Of a stretch of DNA of 64,000 nt, positions 13,877 through 27,737 are shown piece after piece. Position numbers and translations under genes: made by a program. Under the pieces are notes generated by a model. It had not been told where the DNA came from and did no database searches. It saw only the letters and a program-made list of their open reading frames with translations. This DNA is from Bombus terrestris (taxonomy: Eukaryota > Arthropoda > Insecta > Hymenoptera > Apidae). The stretch covers positions 496,001 to 560,000 of the forward strand of contig NW_025963558.1 of assembly GCF_910591885.1 (NCBI RefSeq), written 5' to 3'. Position 1 is the stretch's first letter, and every line of letters begins with the position of its first letter.

Positions 13877-14317
13877 TTCGTTATAACGTATGACGTTATG
13901 CAGTATTACGATATAACGTATGACGGTATGCAGTATTACGTTATAACGTATGACGTTATGCAGTATTACGATATAACGTATGACGGTATGCAGTATTACG
14001 TTATAACGTATGACGTTATGCAGTATTACGTTATAACGTATGACGTTATGTATTAGTACGATATAACGTATGACGTTATGCGGTATGAGGTTATAGCCTA
14101 TGACGTTATGGAGTATTACGTTATAACGTATGACGTCATGTGGTATTACGTTATTACGAATAACGTTATATTGTGTTATTTTATAACGTATGACCTTATG
14201 TTGTATTACGTTATAACGTATAAAGGCATGTAGTATTACGCTGTAACGTACGGCGTCATGTAGAATTACGTTATAACGTATTCCGTCATGTAGTATTACG
14301 TTATAACGTATGACGTT

Positions 14318-14506
14318 ATGCAGTATTACGATATAACGTATGACGGTATGCAGTATTACGTTATAACGTATGACGTTATGCAGTATTACGATATAACGTA
14401 TGACGGTATGCAGTATTACGTTATAACGTATGACGGTATGCAGTATTACGTTATAACGTATGACGTTATGCAGTATTACGTTATAACGTATGACGTTATG
14501 TATTAG
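14318..14506. repeat. B block, long form, copy 6
   Basis: Same order as at 44-232, 189 bp before the marker near 14,695. This is the last long-form B block that is followed by a complete type-1 unit start until the shorter version at about 24.6 kb. Confidence 0.9.
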
Positions 14507-14685
14507 TACGATATAACGTATGACGTTATGCAGTACTACGTTATAACGTATGACGTTATGTAGTGTTACGTTATAATGTATGACGTTATGTAGCATTACG
14601 GTATTTCCAACAACGTTGTATTGTGTTACTTTATAACGTATGACGTTATGTAGTGTTACGTTATAACGTATGACGCCGTGTAGTA

Positions 14686-15663
14686 TTACGTTATAAGTAT
14701 AACATTATGTAGTATCACGTTATAGCGTATGACGTCATGTAGTATTACGTTATTACGAATATCGTAATATTGTGTTACTTTATGACGTATGACGTCATGT
14801 AATATTGCTTTATGACGTATGACGTCATGTAGTATTTCCTTATAACGTATGACGTTATGTAGTATTACGATATAACGTATGACGTTATGCAGTACTACGT
14901 TATAACGTATGACGTTATGTAGTGTTACGTTATAACGTATGACGTTATGTATTAGTACGATATAACGTATGACGTTATGCAGTATGAGGTTATAACGTAT
15001 GACGTCATGTAGTTTTGCGTTATAACGTATGACGTCATGTAGTATTAGGTTATAACGTATGCCGTCATGTAGTATTACGTTATAACATATGACGTCATGT
15101 AGTAATACGATATAACGTACAACGTTATATAGAATTACGATATAACGCACAACGTTATGTCGTATTACGTTATAACGTATCATGTCATGTAGTATTACGT
15201 TATTACGAATAACGTTATATTGTGTTACCTTATAACGTGTGACCTTTTGTTGTATTACGTTATAACGTATAAAGACATGTAGTATTACGTTGTAACGTAT
15301 GACGTCATGTAGTATTACTTTATGACGTATGACGTCATGTAGTATTATGCTATAACATATGCCGTCATGTAGTAGTACGTTATAACATATGACGTCATGT
15401 AATATTACGATATAACGTACAGCGTTATATAGAATTACGATATAACGCACAACGTTATGTCGTATTACGTTATACCGTATGACGTTATATTGTGTTACTT
15501 TATGACGTATGACGTCATGTAGTATTACTTTATGACGTATGCCGTCATGTAGTATTACGTTATAACATATGACGTCATGTAGTAATACGATATAACGTAC
15601 AACGTTATATAGAATTACGATATATCGCACAACGTTATGTCGTATTACGTTATAACGTATCAT
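14686..15663. repeat. Conserved 978-bp module, copy 5
   Basis: Full-length module, nearly identical to the copy at 8508-9485. Confidence 0.9.
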
Positions 15664-16635
15664 GTCATGTAGTATTACGTTATAACGAATGACGTTATGG
15701 AGTATTACGTTATAACGTATGACGCCATGTGGTATTACGTTATTACGAATAACGTTATATTATGTTACTTTATGACATATGACGTCATGTAGTATTACTT
15801 TATGACGTATGACGTCATGTAGTATTACTTTATGACGTATGACGTCATGTAGTATTACTTTATGACGTATGACGTCATGTAGTATTACTTTATGACGTAT
15901 GACGTCATGTAGTATTACTTTATGACGTATGACGTCATGTAGTATTATGTTATAACATATGCCGTCATGTAGTATTACGTTAAAACATATGACGTCATGT
16001 AGTATTACGATATAACGTACAGCGTTATATAGAATTACGATATAACGCACAACGTTATGTCGTATTACGTTATACCGTATGACGTTATATTGTGTTACTT
16101 TATGACGTATGACGTCATGTAGTATTACTTTATGACGTATGACGTCATGTAGTATTATGTTATAACGTATGACGTCATGTAGTATTACGTTATAACATAT
16201 GACGTCATGTAGTAATACGATATAACGTACAACGTTATATAGAATTACGATATAACGCACAACGTTATGTCGTATTACGTTATAACTTATCATGTCATGT
16301 AGTATTACGTTATAGCGTATGACGTCATGTACTATTACGTTATTACGAATTTCGTAATATTGTGTTACTTTATGACGTATGACGTCATGTAGTATTATGT
16401 TATAACGTATGCCGTCATGTAGTATTACGTTATAACATATGACGTCATGTAGTAATACGATATAACGTACACCGTTATATAGAATTACGATATAACGCAC
16501 AACGTTATGTCGTATTACGTTATAACGTATCATGTCATGTAGTATTACGTTATAACGAATGACGTTATGGAGTATTACGTTATAACGTATGACGTCATGT
16601 GGTATTACGTTATTACGAATAACGTTATACTATGT

Positions 16636-16905
16636 TACTTTATGACATATGACGTCATGTAGTATTACTTTATGACGTATGACGTCATGTAGTATTACTT
16701 TATGACGTATGACGTCATGTAGTATTACTTTATGACGTATGACGTCATGTAGTATTACTTTATGACGTATGACGTCATGTAGTATTACTTTATGACGTAT
16801 GACGTCATGTAGTATTACTTTATGACGTATGACGTCATGTAGTATTACTTTATGACGTATGACGTCATGTAGTATTACTTTATGACGTATGACGTCATGT
16901 AGTAT
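16636..16905. repeat. A run: nine monomers
   Basis: Nine consecutive tactttatga-type units in the same setting as 10428-10697. Confidence 0.9.
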
Positions 16906-17430
16906 TTCGTTATAACGTATGACGTTATGCAGTATTACGTTATAACGTATGACGGTATGCAGTATTACGTTATAACGTATGACGTTATGCAGTATTACGA
17001 TATAACGTATGACGGTATGCAGTATTACGTTATAACGTATGACGTTATGCAGTATTACGTTATAACGTATGACGTTATGTATTAGTACGATATAACGTAT
17101 GACGTTATGCGGTATGAGGTTATAGCGTATGACGTTATGGAGTATTACGTTATAACGTATGACGTCATGTGGTATTACGTTATTACGAATAACGTTATAT
17201 TGTGTTATTTTATAACGTATGACCTTATGTTGTATTACGTTATAACGTATAAAGGCATGTAGTATTACGCTGTAACGTACGGCGTCATGTAGAATTACGT
17301 TATAACGTATTCCGTCATGTAGTATTACGTTATAACATATGACGTCATGTGGTATTACGTTATTACGAATATCGTAATATTGTATTACTTTATGACGTAT
17401 GACGTCATGTAGTATTACTTTATGACGTAT

Positions 17431-19680
17431 GACGTCATGTAGTATTACTTTATCACGTATGACGTCATGTAGTATTTCGTTATAACGTACGACGTTATGC
17501 AGTATTACGATATAACGTATGACGTTATGCAGTATTAGGTTATAACGTATGACGTTATGGAGTATTACGTTATAACGTATGACGTCATGTGGTATTACGT
17601 TATTACGAATAACGTTATATTATGTTACGTCATGTAGTATTACTTTATGACGTATGACGTCATGTAGTATTACTTTATGACGTATGACGTCATGTAGTAT
17701 TACTTTATGACGTATGACGCCATGTAGTATTACTTTATGACGTATGACGTCATGTAGTATTACTTTATGACGTATGACGTCATGTAGTATTACTTTATGA
17801 CGTATGACGTCATGTAGTATTACTTTATGACGTATGACGTCATGTAGTATTACTTTATGACGTATGACGTCATGTAGTATTTCGTTATAACGTATGACGT
17901 TATGCAGTATTACGATATAACGTATGACGTTATGCAGTATTAGGTTATAACGTATGGCGTCATGTAGTATTACTTTATGACGTATGACGTCATGTAGTAT
18001 TACTTTATGACGTATGACGTCATGTAGTATTACGATATAACGTACAGCGTTATATAGAATTACGATATAACGCACAACGTTATGTCGTATTACGTTATAC
18101 CGTATGACGTTATATTGTGTTACTTTATGACGTATGACGTCATGTAGTATTACTTTATGACGTATGACGTCATGTAGTATTATGTTATAACGTATGACGT
18201 CATGTAGTATTACGTTATAACATATGACGTCATGTAGTAATACGATATAACGTACAACGTTATATAGAATTACGATATAACGCACAACGTTGTGTCGTAT
18301 TACGTTATAACTTATCATGTCATGTAGTATTACGTTATAGCGTATGACGTCATGTACTATTACGTTATTACGAATTTCGTAATATTGTGTTACTTTATGA
18401 CGTATGACGTCATGTAGTATTACTTTATGACGTATGACGTCATGTAGTATTACTTTATGACGTATGACGTCATGTAGTATTACTTTATGACGTATGACGT
18501 CATGTAGTATTACGATATAACATACAACGTTATATAGAATTACGATATAACGCACAACGTTATGTCGTATTACGTTATAACATATCATGTCATGTAGTAT
18601 TACGTTATAACGTATGACGTTATGTAGTATTACGTTATTACGAATAACGTTATATTGTGTAACTTTATAACGTATGACCTTATGTTGTATTACGTTATAA
18701 CGTATAAAGACATGTAGTATTACGTTATAACGTATGACGTCATGTAGTATTACTTTATGACGTATGACGTCATGTAGTATTATGTTATAACATATGCCGT
18801 CATGTAGTATTACGTTATAACATATGACGTCATGTAGTATTACGATATAACGTACAGCGTTATATAGAATTACGATATAACGCACAACGTTATGTCGTAT
18901 TACGTTATACCGTATGACGTTATATTGTGTTACTTTATGACGTATGCCGTCATGTAGTATTACGTTATAACATATGACGTCATGTAGTAATACGATATAA
19001 CGTACAACGTTATATAGAATTACGATATAACGCACAACGTTATGTCGTATTACGTTATAACGTATCATGTCATGTAGTATTACGTTATAACGAATGACGT
19101 TATGGAGTATTACGTTATAACGTATGACGTCATGTGGTATTACGTTATTACGAATAACGTTATATTATGTTACTTTATGACATATGACGTCATGTAGTAT
19201 TACTTTATGACGTATGACGTCATGTGGTATTACGTTATTACGAATAACGTTATATTATGTTACGTCATGTAGTATTACTTTATCACGTATGACGTCATGT
19301 AGTATTACTTTATGACGTATGACGTCATGTAGCATTACTTTATGACGTATGACGTCATGTAGTATTACTTTATGACGTATGACGTCATGTAGTATTACTT
19401 TATGACGTATGACGTCATGTAGTATTACTTTATGACGTATGACGTCATGTAGTATTTCGTTATAACGTACAACGTTATATAGAATTACGATATAACGCAC
19501 AACGTTATGTCGTATTACGTTATAACATATCATGTCATGTAGTATTACGTTATAACGTATGACGTTATGTAGTATTACGTTATTACGAATAACGTTATAT
19601 TGTGTAACTTTATAACGTATGACCTTATGTTGTATTACGTTATAACGTATAAAGACATGTAGTATTACGTTATAACGTAT
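17431..19680. repeat. 2,250-bp tandem duplication, first copy
   Basis: This segment is followed directly by a near-identical copy offset by exactly 75 monomers. It contains two of the 15-bp junctions (17,628 and 19,263), A runs of about eight and six units, C-type trimers and the 17-bp perfect inverted repeat attacgaatttcgtaat near 18,367. Boundaries are approximate: tatcacgtat marks both starts. Confidence 0.88.
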
Positions 19681-21940
19681 GACGTCATGTAGTATTACTT
19701 TATCACGTATGACGTCATGTAGTATTTCGTTATAACGTACGACGTTATGCAGTATTACGATATAACGTATGACGTTATGCAGTATTAGGTTATAACGTAT
19801 GACGTTATGGAGTATTACGTTATAACGTATGACGTCATGTGGTATTACGTTATTACGAATAACGTTATATTATGTTACGTCATGTAGTATTACTTTATGA
19901 CGTATGACGTCATGTAGTATTACTTTATGACGTATGACGTCATGTAGTATTACTTTATGACGTATGACGCCATGTAGTATTACTTTATGACGTATGACGT
20001 CATGTAGTATTACTTTATGACGTATGACGTCATGTAGTATTACTTTATGACGTATGACGTCATGTAGTATTACTTTATGACGTATGACGTCATGTAGTAT
20101 TACTTTATGACGTATGACGTCATGTAGTATTTCGTTATAACGTATGACGTTATGCAGTATTACGATATAACGTATGACGTTATGCAGTATTAGGTTATAA
20201 CGTATGGCGTCATGTAGTATTACTTTATGACGTATGACGTCATGTAGTATTACTTTATGACGTATGACGTCATGTAGTATTACGATATAACGTACAGCGT
20301 TATATAGAATTACGATATAACGCACAACGTTATGTCGTATTACGTTATACCGTATGACGTTATATTGTGTTACTTTATGACGTATGACGTCATGTAGTAT
20401 TACTTTATGACGTATGACGTCATGTAGTATTATGTTATAACGTATGACGTCATGTAGTATTACGTTATAACATATGACGTCATGTAGTAATACGATATAA
20501 CGTACAACGTTATATAGAATTACGATATAACGCACAACGTTGTGTCGTATTACGTTATAACTTATCATGTCATGTAGTATTACGTTATAGCGTATGACGT
20601 CATGTACTATTACGTTATTACGAATTTCGTAATATTGTGTTACTTTATGACGTATGACGTCATGTAGTATTACTTTATGACGTATGACGTCATGTAGTAT
20701 TACTTTATGACGTATGACGTCATGTAGTATTACTTTATGACGTATGACGTCATGTAGTATTACGATATAACGTACAACGTTATATAGAATTACGATATAA
20801 CGCACAACGTTATGTCGTATTACGTTATAACATATCATGTCATGTAGTATTACGTTATAACGTATGACGTTATGTAGTATTACGTTATTACGAATAACGT
20901 TATATTGTGTAACTTTATAACGTATGACCTTATGTTGTATTACGTTATAACGTATAAAGACATGTAGTATTACGTTATAACGTATGACGTCATGTAGTAT
21001 TACTTTATGACGTATGACGTCATGTAGTATTATGTTATAACATATGCCGTCATGTAGTATTACGTTATAACATATGACGTCATGTAGTATTACGATATAA
21101 CGTACAGCGTTATATAGAATTACGATATAACGCACAACGTTATGTCGTATTACGTTATACCGTATGACGTTATATTGTGTTACTTTATGACGTATGCCGT
21201 CATGTAGTATTACGTTATAACATATGACGTCATGTAGTAATACGATATAACGTACAACGTTACATAGAATTACGATATAACGCACAACGTTATGTCGTAT
21301 TACGTTATAACGTATCATGTCATGTAGTATTACGTTATAACGAATGACGTTATGGAGTATTACGTTATAACGTATGACGTCATGTGGTATTACGTTATTA
21401 CGAATAACGTTATATTATGTTACTTTATGACATATGACGTCATGTAGTATTACTTTATGACGTATGACGTCATGTGGTATTACGTTATTACGAATAACGT
21501 TATATTATGTTACGTCATGTAGTATTACTTTATCACGTATGACGTCATGTAGTATTACTTTATGACGTATGACGTCATGTAGCATTACTTTATGACGTAT
21601 GACGTCATGTAGTATTACTTTATGACGTATGACGTCATGTAGTATTACTTTATGACGTATGACGTCATGTAGTATTACTTTATGACGTATGACGTCATGT
21701 AGTATTTCGTTATAACGTACAACGTTATATAGAATTACGATATAACGCACAACGTTATGTCGTATTACGTTATAACTTATCATGTCATGTAGTATTACGT
21801 TATAACGTATGACGTTATGTAGTATTACGTTATTACGAATAACGTTATATTGTGTAACTTTATAACGTATGACCTTATGTTGTATTACGTTATAACGTAT
21901 AAAGACATGTAGTATTACGTTATAACGTATGACGTCATGT
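19681..21940. repeat. 2,250-bp tandem duplication, second copy
   Basis: Repeats 17431-19680 with few changes: gtacaacg for catacaacg near 20,771, ttacatag for ttatatag near 21,260, and cttatcatg for catatcatg near 21,777. The 15-bp junctions recur at 19,878 and 21,513, exactly 2,250 bp after those of the first copy. Similarity ends near 21,940, where tggtattacg replaces tagtattact. Confidence 0.88.
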
Positions 21941-24900
21941 GGTATTACGTTATTACGAATATCGTAATATTGTATTACTTTATCACGTATGACGTCATGT
22001 AGTATTACTATATGACGTATGACGTCATGTAGTATTAGGTTATAACGTATGACGTTATGTTTTATTACGATATAACGTATGACGTTAAGCAGTATTAGGT
22101 TATAACGTATGACGTAATGTAGTTTTACGTTACAACGTATGACGTTATGTAGTATTACGTTACCACGAATAACGTTATATTGTGTTACTTTATAACGTGT
22201 GACCTTTTGTTGTATCACGTTATAACGTATAAAGACATGTAGTATTACGTTGTAACGTATGACGTCATGTAGTATTACTTTATGACGTATGACGTCATGT
22301 AGTATTATGTTATAACATATGCCGTCATGTAGTATTACGTTATAACATATGACGTCATGTAGTATTACGATATAACGTACAGCGTTATATAGAATTACGA
22401 TATAACGCACAACGTTATGTCGTATTACGTTATACCGTATGACGTTATATTGTGTTACTTTATGACGTATGCCGTCATGTAGTATTACGTTATAACATAT
22501 GACGTCATGTAGTAATACGATATAACGTACAACGTTATGCAGTATTAGGTTATAACGTATGACGTTATGGAGTATTACGTTATTACGTATGACGTCATGT
22601 GGTATTACGTTATTACGAATAACGTTATATTGTGTTATTTTATAACGTATGACCTTATGTTGTATTACGTTATAACGTATAAAGGCACGTAGTATTACGC
22701 AGTAACGTACGGCGTCATGTAGAATTACGTTATAACGTATTCCGTCATGTAGTATTACGTTATAACATATGACGTCATGTAGTATTACGATATAAAGTAC
22801 AACGTCATATAGAATTACGATATAACGCACAACGTTATGTCGTATTACGTTATAACTTATCATGTCATGTAGTATTACGTTATTACGAATATCGTAATAT
22901 TGTGTTACTTTATGACGTATGACGTCATGTAATATTGCTTTATGACGTATGACGTCATGTAGTATTTCCTTATAACGTATGACGTTATGTAGTATTACGA
23001 TATAACGTATGACGTTATGCAGTACTACGTTATAACGTATGACGTTATGTAGTGTTACGTTATAACGTATGACGTTATGTATTAGTACGATATAACGTAT
23101 GACGTTATGCAGTATGAGGTTATAACGTATGACGTCATGTAGTTTTGCGTTATAACGTATGACGTCATGTAGTATTACTTTATGACGTATGACGTCATGT
23201 AGTATTATGCTATAACATATGCCGTCATGTAGTAATACGATATAACGTACAACGTTATATAGAATTACGATATAACGCACAACGTTATGTCGTATTACGT
23301 TATAACGTATCATGTCATGTAGTATTACGTTATTACGAATAACGTTATATTGTGTTACCTTATAACGTGTGACCTTTTGTTGTATTACGTTATAACGTAT
23401 AAAGACATGTAGTATTACGTTGTAACGTATGACGTCATGTAGTATTACTTTATGACGTATGACGTCATGTAGTATTATGCTATAACATATGCCGTCATGT
23501 AGTAGTACGTTATAACATATGACGTCATGTAGTAATACGATATAACGTACAACGTTATATAGAATTACGATATAACGCACAACGTTGTGTCGTATTACGT
23601 TATACCGTATGACGTTATATTGTGTTACTTTATGACGTATGACGTCATGTAGTATTACTTTATGACGTATGACGTCATGTAGTAGTATGTTATAACGTAT
23701 GACGTCATGTAGTATTACGTTATAACATATGACGTCATGTAGTATTACGATATAACGTACAGCGTTATATAGAATTACGATATAACGCACAACGTTATGT
23801 CGTATTACGTTATACCGTATGACGTTATATTGTGTTACTTTATGACGTATGACGTCATGTAGTATTATGTTATAACATATGCCGTCATGCAGTATTACGT
23901 TAAAACATATGACGTCATGTAGTATTACGATATAACGTACAGCGTTATATAGAATTACGATATAACGCACAACGTTATGTCGTATTACGTTATACCGTAT
24001 GACGTTATATTGTGTTACTTTATGACGTATGACGTCATGTAGTATTACTTTATGACGTATGACGTCATGTAGTATTATGTTATAACATATGCCGTCATGT
24101 AGTATTACGTTATAACATATGACGTCATGTAGTATTACGATATAACGTACAGCGTTATATAGAATTACGATATAACGCACAACGTTATGTCGTATTACGT
24201 TATACCGTATGACGTTATATTGTGTTACTTTATGACGTATGCCGTCATGTAGTATTACGTTATAACATATGACGTCATATAGTAATACGATATAACGTAC
24301 AACGTTACATAGAATTACGATATAACGCACAACGTTATGTCGTATTACGTTATAACGTATCATGTCATGTAGTATTACGTTATAACGAATGACGTTATGG
24401 AGTATTACGTTATAACGTATGACGTCATGTGGTATTACGTTATTACGAATAACGTTATATTATGTTACTTTATGACATATGACGTCATGTAGTATTACTT
24501 TATGACGTATGACGTCATGAAGTATTACTTTATGACGTATGACGTCATGTAGTATTACTTTATGACGTATGACGTCATGTAGTATTACTTTATGACGTAT
24601 GACGTCATGTAGTATTTCGTTATAACGTATGACGTTATGCAGTATTACGATATAACGTATGACGGTATGCAGTATTACGTTATAACGTATGACGTTATGC
24701 AGTATTACGATATAACGTATGACGGTATGCAGTATTACGTTATAACGTATGACGTTATGCAGTATTACGTTATAACGTATGACGTTATGTATTAGTACGA
24801 TATAACGTATGACGTTATGCAGTACTACGTTATAACGTATGACGTTATGTAGTGTTACGTTATAATGTATGACGTTATGTAGCATTACGGTATTTCCAAC

Positions 24901-24974
24901 AACGTTGTATTGTGTTACTTTATAACGTATGACGTTATGTAGTGTTACGTTATAACGTATGACGCCGAGTAGTA
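21941..24974. repeat. Type-2 HOR unit, first copy
   Basis: Recognised by the marker gttaccacgaataacg near 22,160, the variant ttgttgtatcacg near 22,210, gcagtaacgtacggcg near 22,700, and a long series of C-type trimers. The same series recurs near 28.4, 34.5, 40.65, 48.5, 54.2 and 59.2 kb. It ends with a five-monomer A run and a short B block (about 24,616-24,795) that lead into a type-1 module. Confidence 0.82.
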
Positions 24975-25952
24975 TTACGTTATAAGTATAACATTATGTA
25001 GTATCACGTTATAGCGTATGACGTCATGTAGTATTACGTTATTACGAATATCGTAATATTGTGTTACTTTATGACGTATGACGTCATGTAATATTGCTTT
25101 ATGACGTATGACGTCATGTAGTATTTCCTTATAACGTATGACGTTATGTAGTATTACGATATAACGTATGACGTTATGCAGTACTACGTTATAACGTATG
25201 ACGTTATGTAGTGTTACGTTATAACGTATGACGTTATGTATTAGTACGATATAACGTATGACGTTATGCAGTATGAGGTTATAACGTATGACGTCATGTA
25301 GTTTTGCGTTATAACGTATGACGTCATGTAGTATTAGGTTATAACGTATGCCGTCATGTAGTATTACGTTATAACATATGACGTCATGTAGTAATACGAT
25401 ATAACGTACAACGTTATATAGAATTACGATATAACGCACAACGTTATGTCGTATTACGTTATAACGTATCATGTCATGTAGTATTACGTTATTACGAATA
25501 ACGTTATATTGTGTTACCTTATAACGTGTGACCTTTTGTTGTATTACGTTATAACGTATAAAGACATGTAGTATTACGTTGTAACGTATGACGTCATGTA
25601 GTATTACTTTATGACGTATGACGTCATGTAGTATTATGCTATAACATATGCCGTCATGTAGTAGTACGTTATAACATATGACGTCATGTAATATTACGAT
25701 ATAACGTACAGCGTTATATAGAATTACGATATAACGCACAACGTTATGTCGTATTACGTTATACCGTATGACGTTATATTGTGTTACTTTATGACGTATG
25801 ACGTCATGTAGTATTACTTTATGACGTACGCCGTCATGTAGTATTACGTTATAACATATGACGTCATGTAGTAATACGATATAACGTACAACGTTATATA
25901 GAATTACGATATATCGCACAACGTTATGTCGTATTACGTTATAACGTATCAT
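24975..25952. repeat. Conserved 978-bp module, copy 6
   Basis: Full length and in the same order as the copies in the left 17 kb. The preceding monomer reads gacgccgag where other copies have gacgccgtg. Confidence 0.9.
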
Positions 25953-26744
25953 GTCATGTAGTATTACGTTATAACGAATGACGTTATGGAGTATTACGTT
26001 ATAACGTATGACGCCATGTGGTATTACGTTATTACGAATAACGTTATATTATGTTACTTTATGACATATGACGTCATGTAGTATTACTTTATGACGTATG
26101 ACGTCATGTAGTATTACTTTATGACGTATGACGTCATGTAGTATTACTTTATGACGTATGACGTCATGTAGTATTACTTTATGACGTATGACGTCATGTA
26201 GTATTACTTTATGACGTATGACGTCATGTAGTATTACTTTATGACGTATGACGTCATGTAGTATTACTTTATGACGTATGACGTCATGTAGTATTATGTT
26301 ATAACATATGCCGTCATGTAGTATTACGTTAAAACATATGACGTCATGTAGTATTACGATATAACGTACAGCGTTATATAGAATTACGATATAACGCACA
26401 ACGTTATGTCGTATTACGTTATACCGTATGACGTTATATTGTGTTACTTTATGACGTATGACGTCATGTAGTATTACTTTATGACGTATGACGTCATGTA
26501 GTATTATGTTATAACGTATGACGTCATGTAGTATTACGTTATAACATATGACGTCATGTAGTAATACGATATAACGTACACCGTTATATAGAATTACGAT
26601 ATAACGCACAACGTTATGTCGTATTACGTTATAACGTATCATGTCATGTAGTATTACGTTATAACGAATGACGTTATGGAGTATTACGTTATAACGTATG
26701 ACGTCATGTGGTATTACGTTATTACGAATAACGTTATACTATGT

Positions 26745-27014
26745 TACTTTATGACATATGACGTCATGTAGTATTACTTTATGACGTATGACGTCATGTA
26801 GTATTACTTTATGACGTATGACGTCATGTAGTATTACTTTATGACGTATGACGTCATGTAGTATTACTTTATGACGTATGACGTCATGTAGTATTACTTT
26901 ATGACGTATGACGTCATGTAGTATTACTTTATGACGTATGACGTTATGTAGTATTACTTTATGACGTATGACGTCATGTAGTATTACTTTATGACGTATG
27001 ACGTCATGTAGTAT
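26745..27014. repeat. A run: nine monomers
   Basis: Nine tactttatga-type units; one has gacgttatg, which destroys its TGACGTCA. Confidence 0.9.
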
Positions 27015-27737
27015 TTCGTTATAACGTATGACGTTATGCAGTATTACGATATAACGTATGACGGTATGCAGTATTACGTTATAACGTATGACGTTATGCA
27101 GTATTACGATATAACGTATGACGGTATGCAGTATTACGTTATAACGTATGACGTTATGCAGTATTACGTTATAACGTATGACGTTATGTATTAGTACGAT
27201 ATAACGTATGACGTTATGCGGTATGAGGTTATAGCGTATGACGTTATGGAGTATTACGTTATAACGTATGACGTCATGTGGTATTACGTTATTACGAATA
27301 ACGTTATATTGTGTTATTTTATAACGTATGACCTTATGTTGTATTACGTTATAACGTATAAAGGCATGTAGTATTACGCTGTAACGTACGGCGTCATGTA
27401 GAATTACGTTATAACGTATTCCGTCATGTAGTATTACGTTATAACATATGACGTCATGTGGTATTACGTTATTACGAATATCGTAATATTGTATTACTTT
27501 ATGACGTATGACGTCATGTAGTATTACTTTATGACGTATGACGTTATGTAGTATTACGATATAACGTATAACGTTATGTAGTATTACGATATAACGTATA
27601 ACGTTATGCAGTATTACGATATAACGTATGACGTTATGCAGTATTAGGTTATAACGTATGACGTTATGGAGTATTACGTTATAACGTATGACGTCATGTG
27701 GTATTACGTTATTACGAATAACGTTATATTATGTTAC

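Larger units (their letters stand above)
11657..14685. repeat. Type-1 HOR unit (3,029 bp)
   Basis: The unit has the module (11657-12634) and then two tandem copies of a 420-bp segment (starting near 12,731 and 13,151), each with a six-monomer A run and a C-type trimer. A ten-monomer A run (13,577-13,876), a short B block and a long B block (14318-14506) follow. The D-type stretch before the long B block is shorter than in the neighbouring units. Private changes include gtgcaacg near 12,568 and catgaagtat near 12,487. Confidence 0.87.
14686..17628. repeat. Type-1 HOR unit, truncated at a 15-bp junction
   Basis: The unit has the module (14686-15663), a segment (15760-16533) that closely matches 2685-3458, a nine-monomer A run (16,636-16,905), a short B block and a D-type stretch. 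It then passes into tatgttac|gtcatg, the first of sixteen 15-bp register breaks. In place of the long B block and the next 29-bp marker, the second family starts here. Confidence 0.85.
24975..27737. repeat. Type-1 HOR unit embedded among type-2 units
   Basis: A full module (24975-25952), an eight-monomer A run (26,055-26,294), C-type trimers, a nine-monomer A run (26,745-27,014), a short B block and a D-type stretch follow in the same order as in the left part of the window. The unit ends at the 15-bp junction near 27,737. One A-run monomer has gttatg instead of gtcatg near 26,944. It shares the tacgccg variant near 25,830 with no other module copy. Confidence 0.87.
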
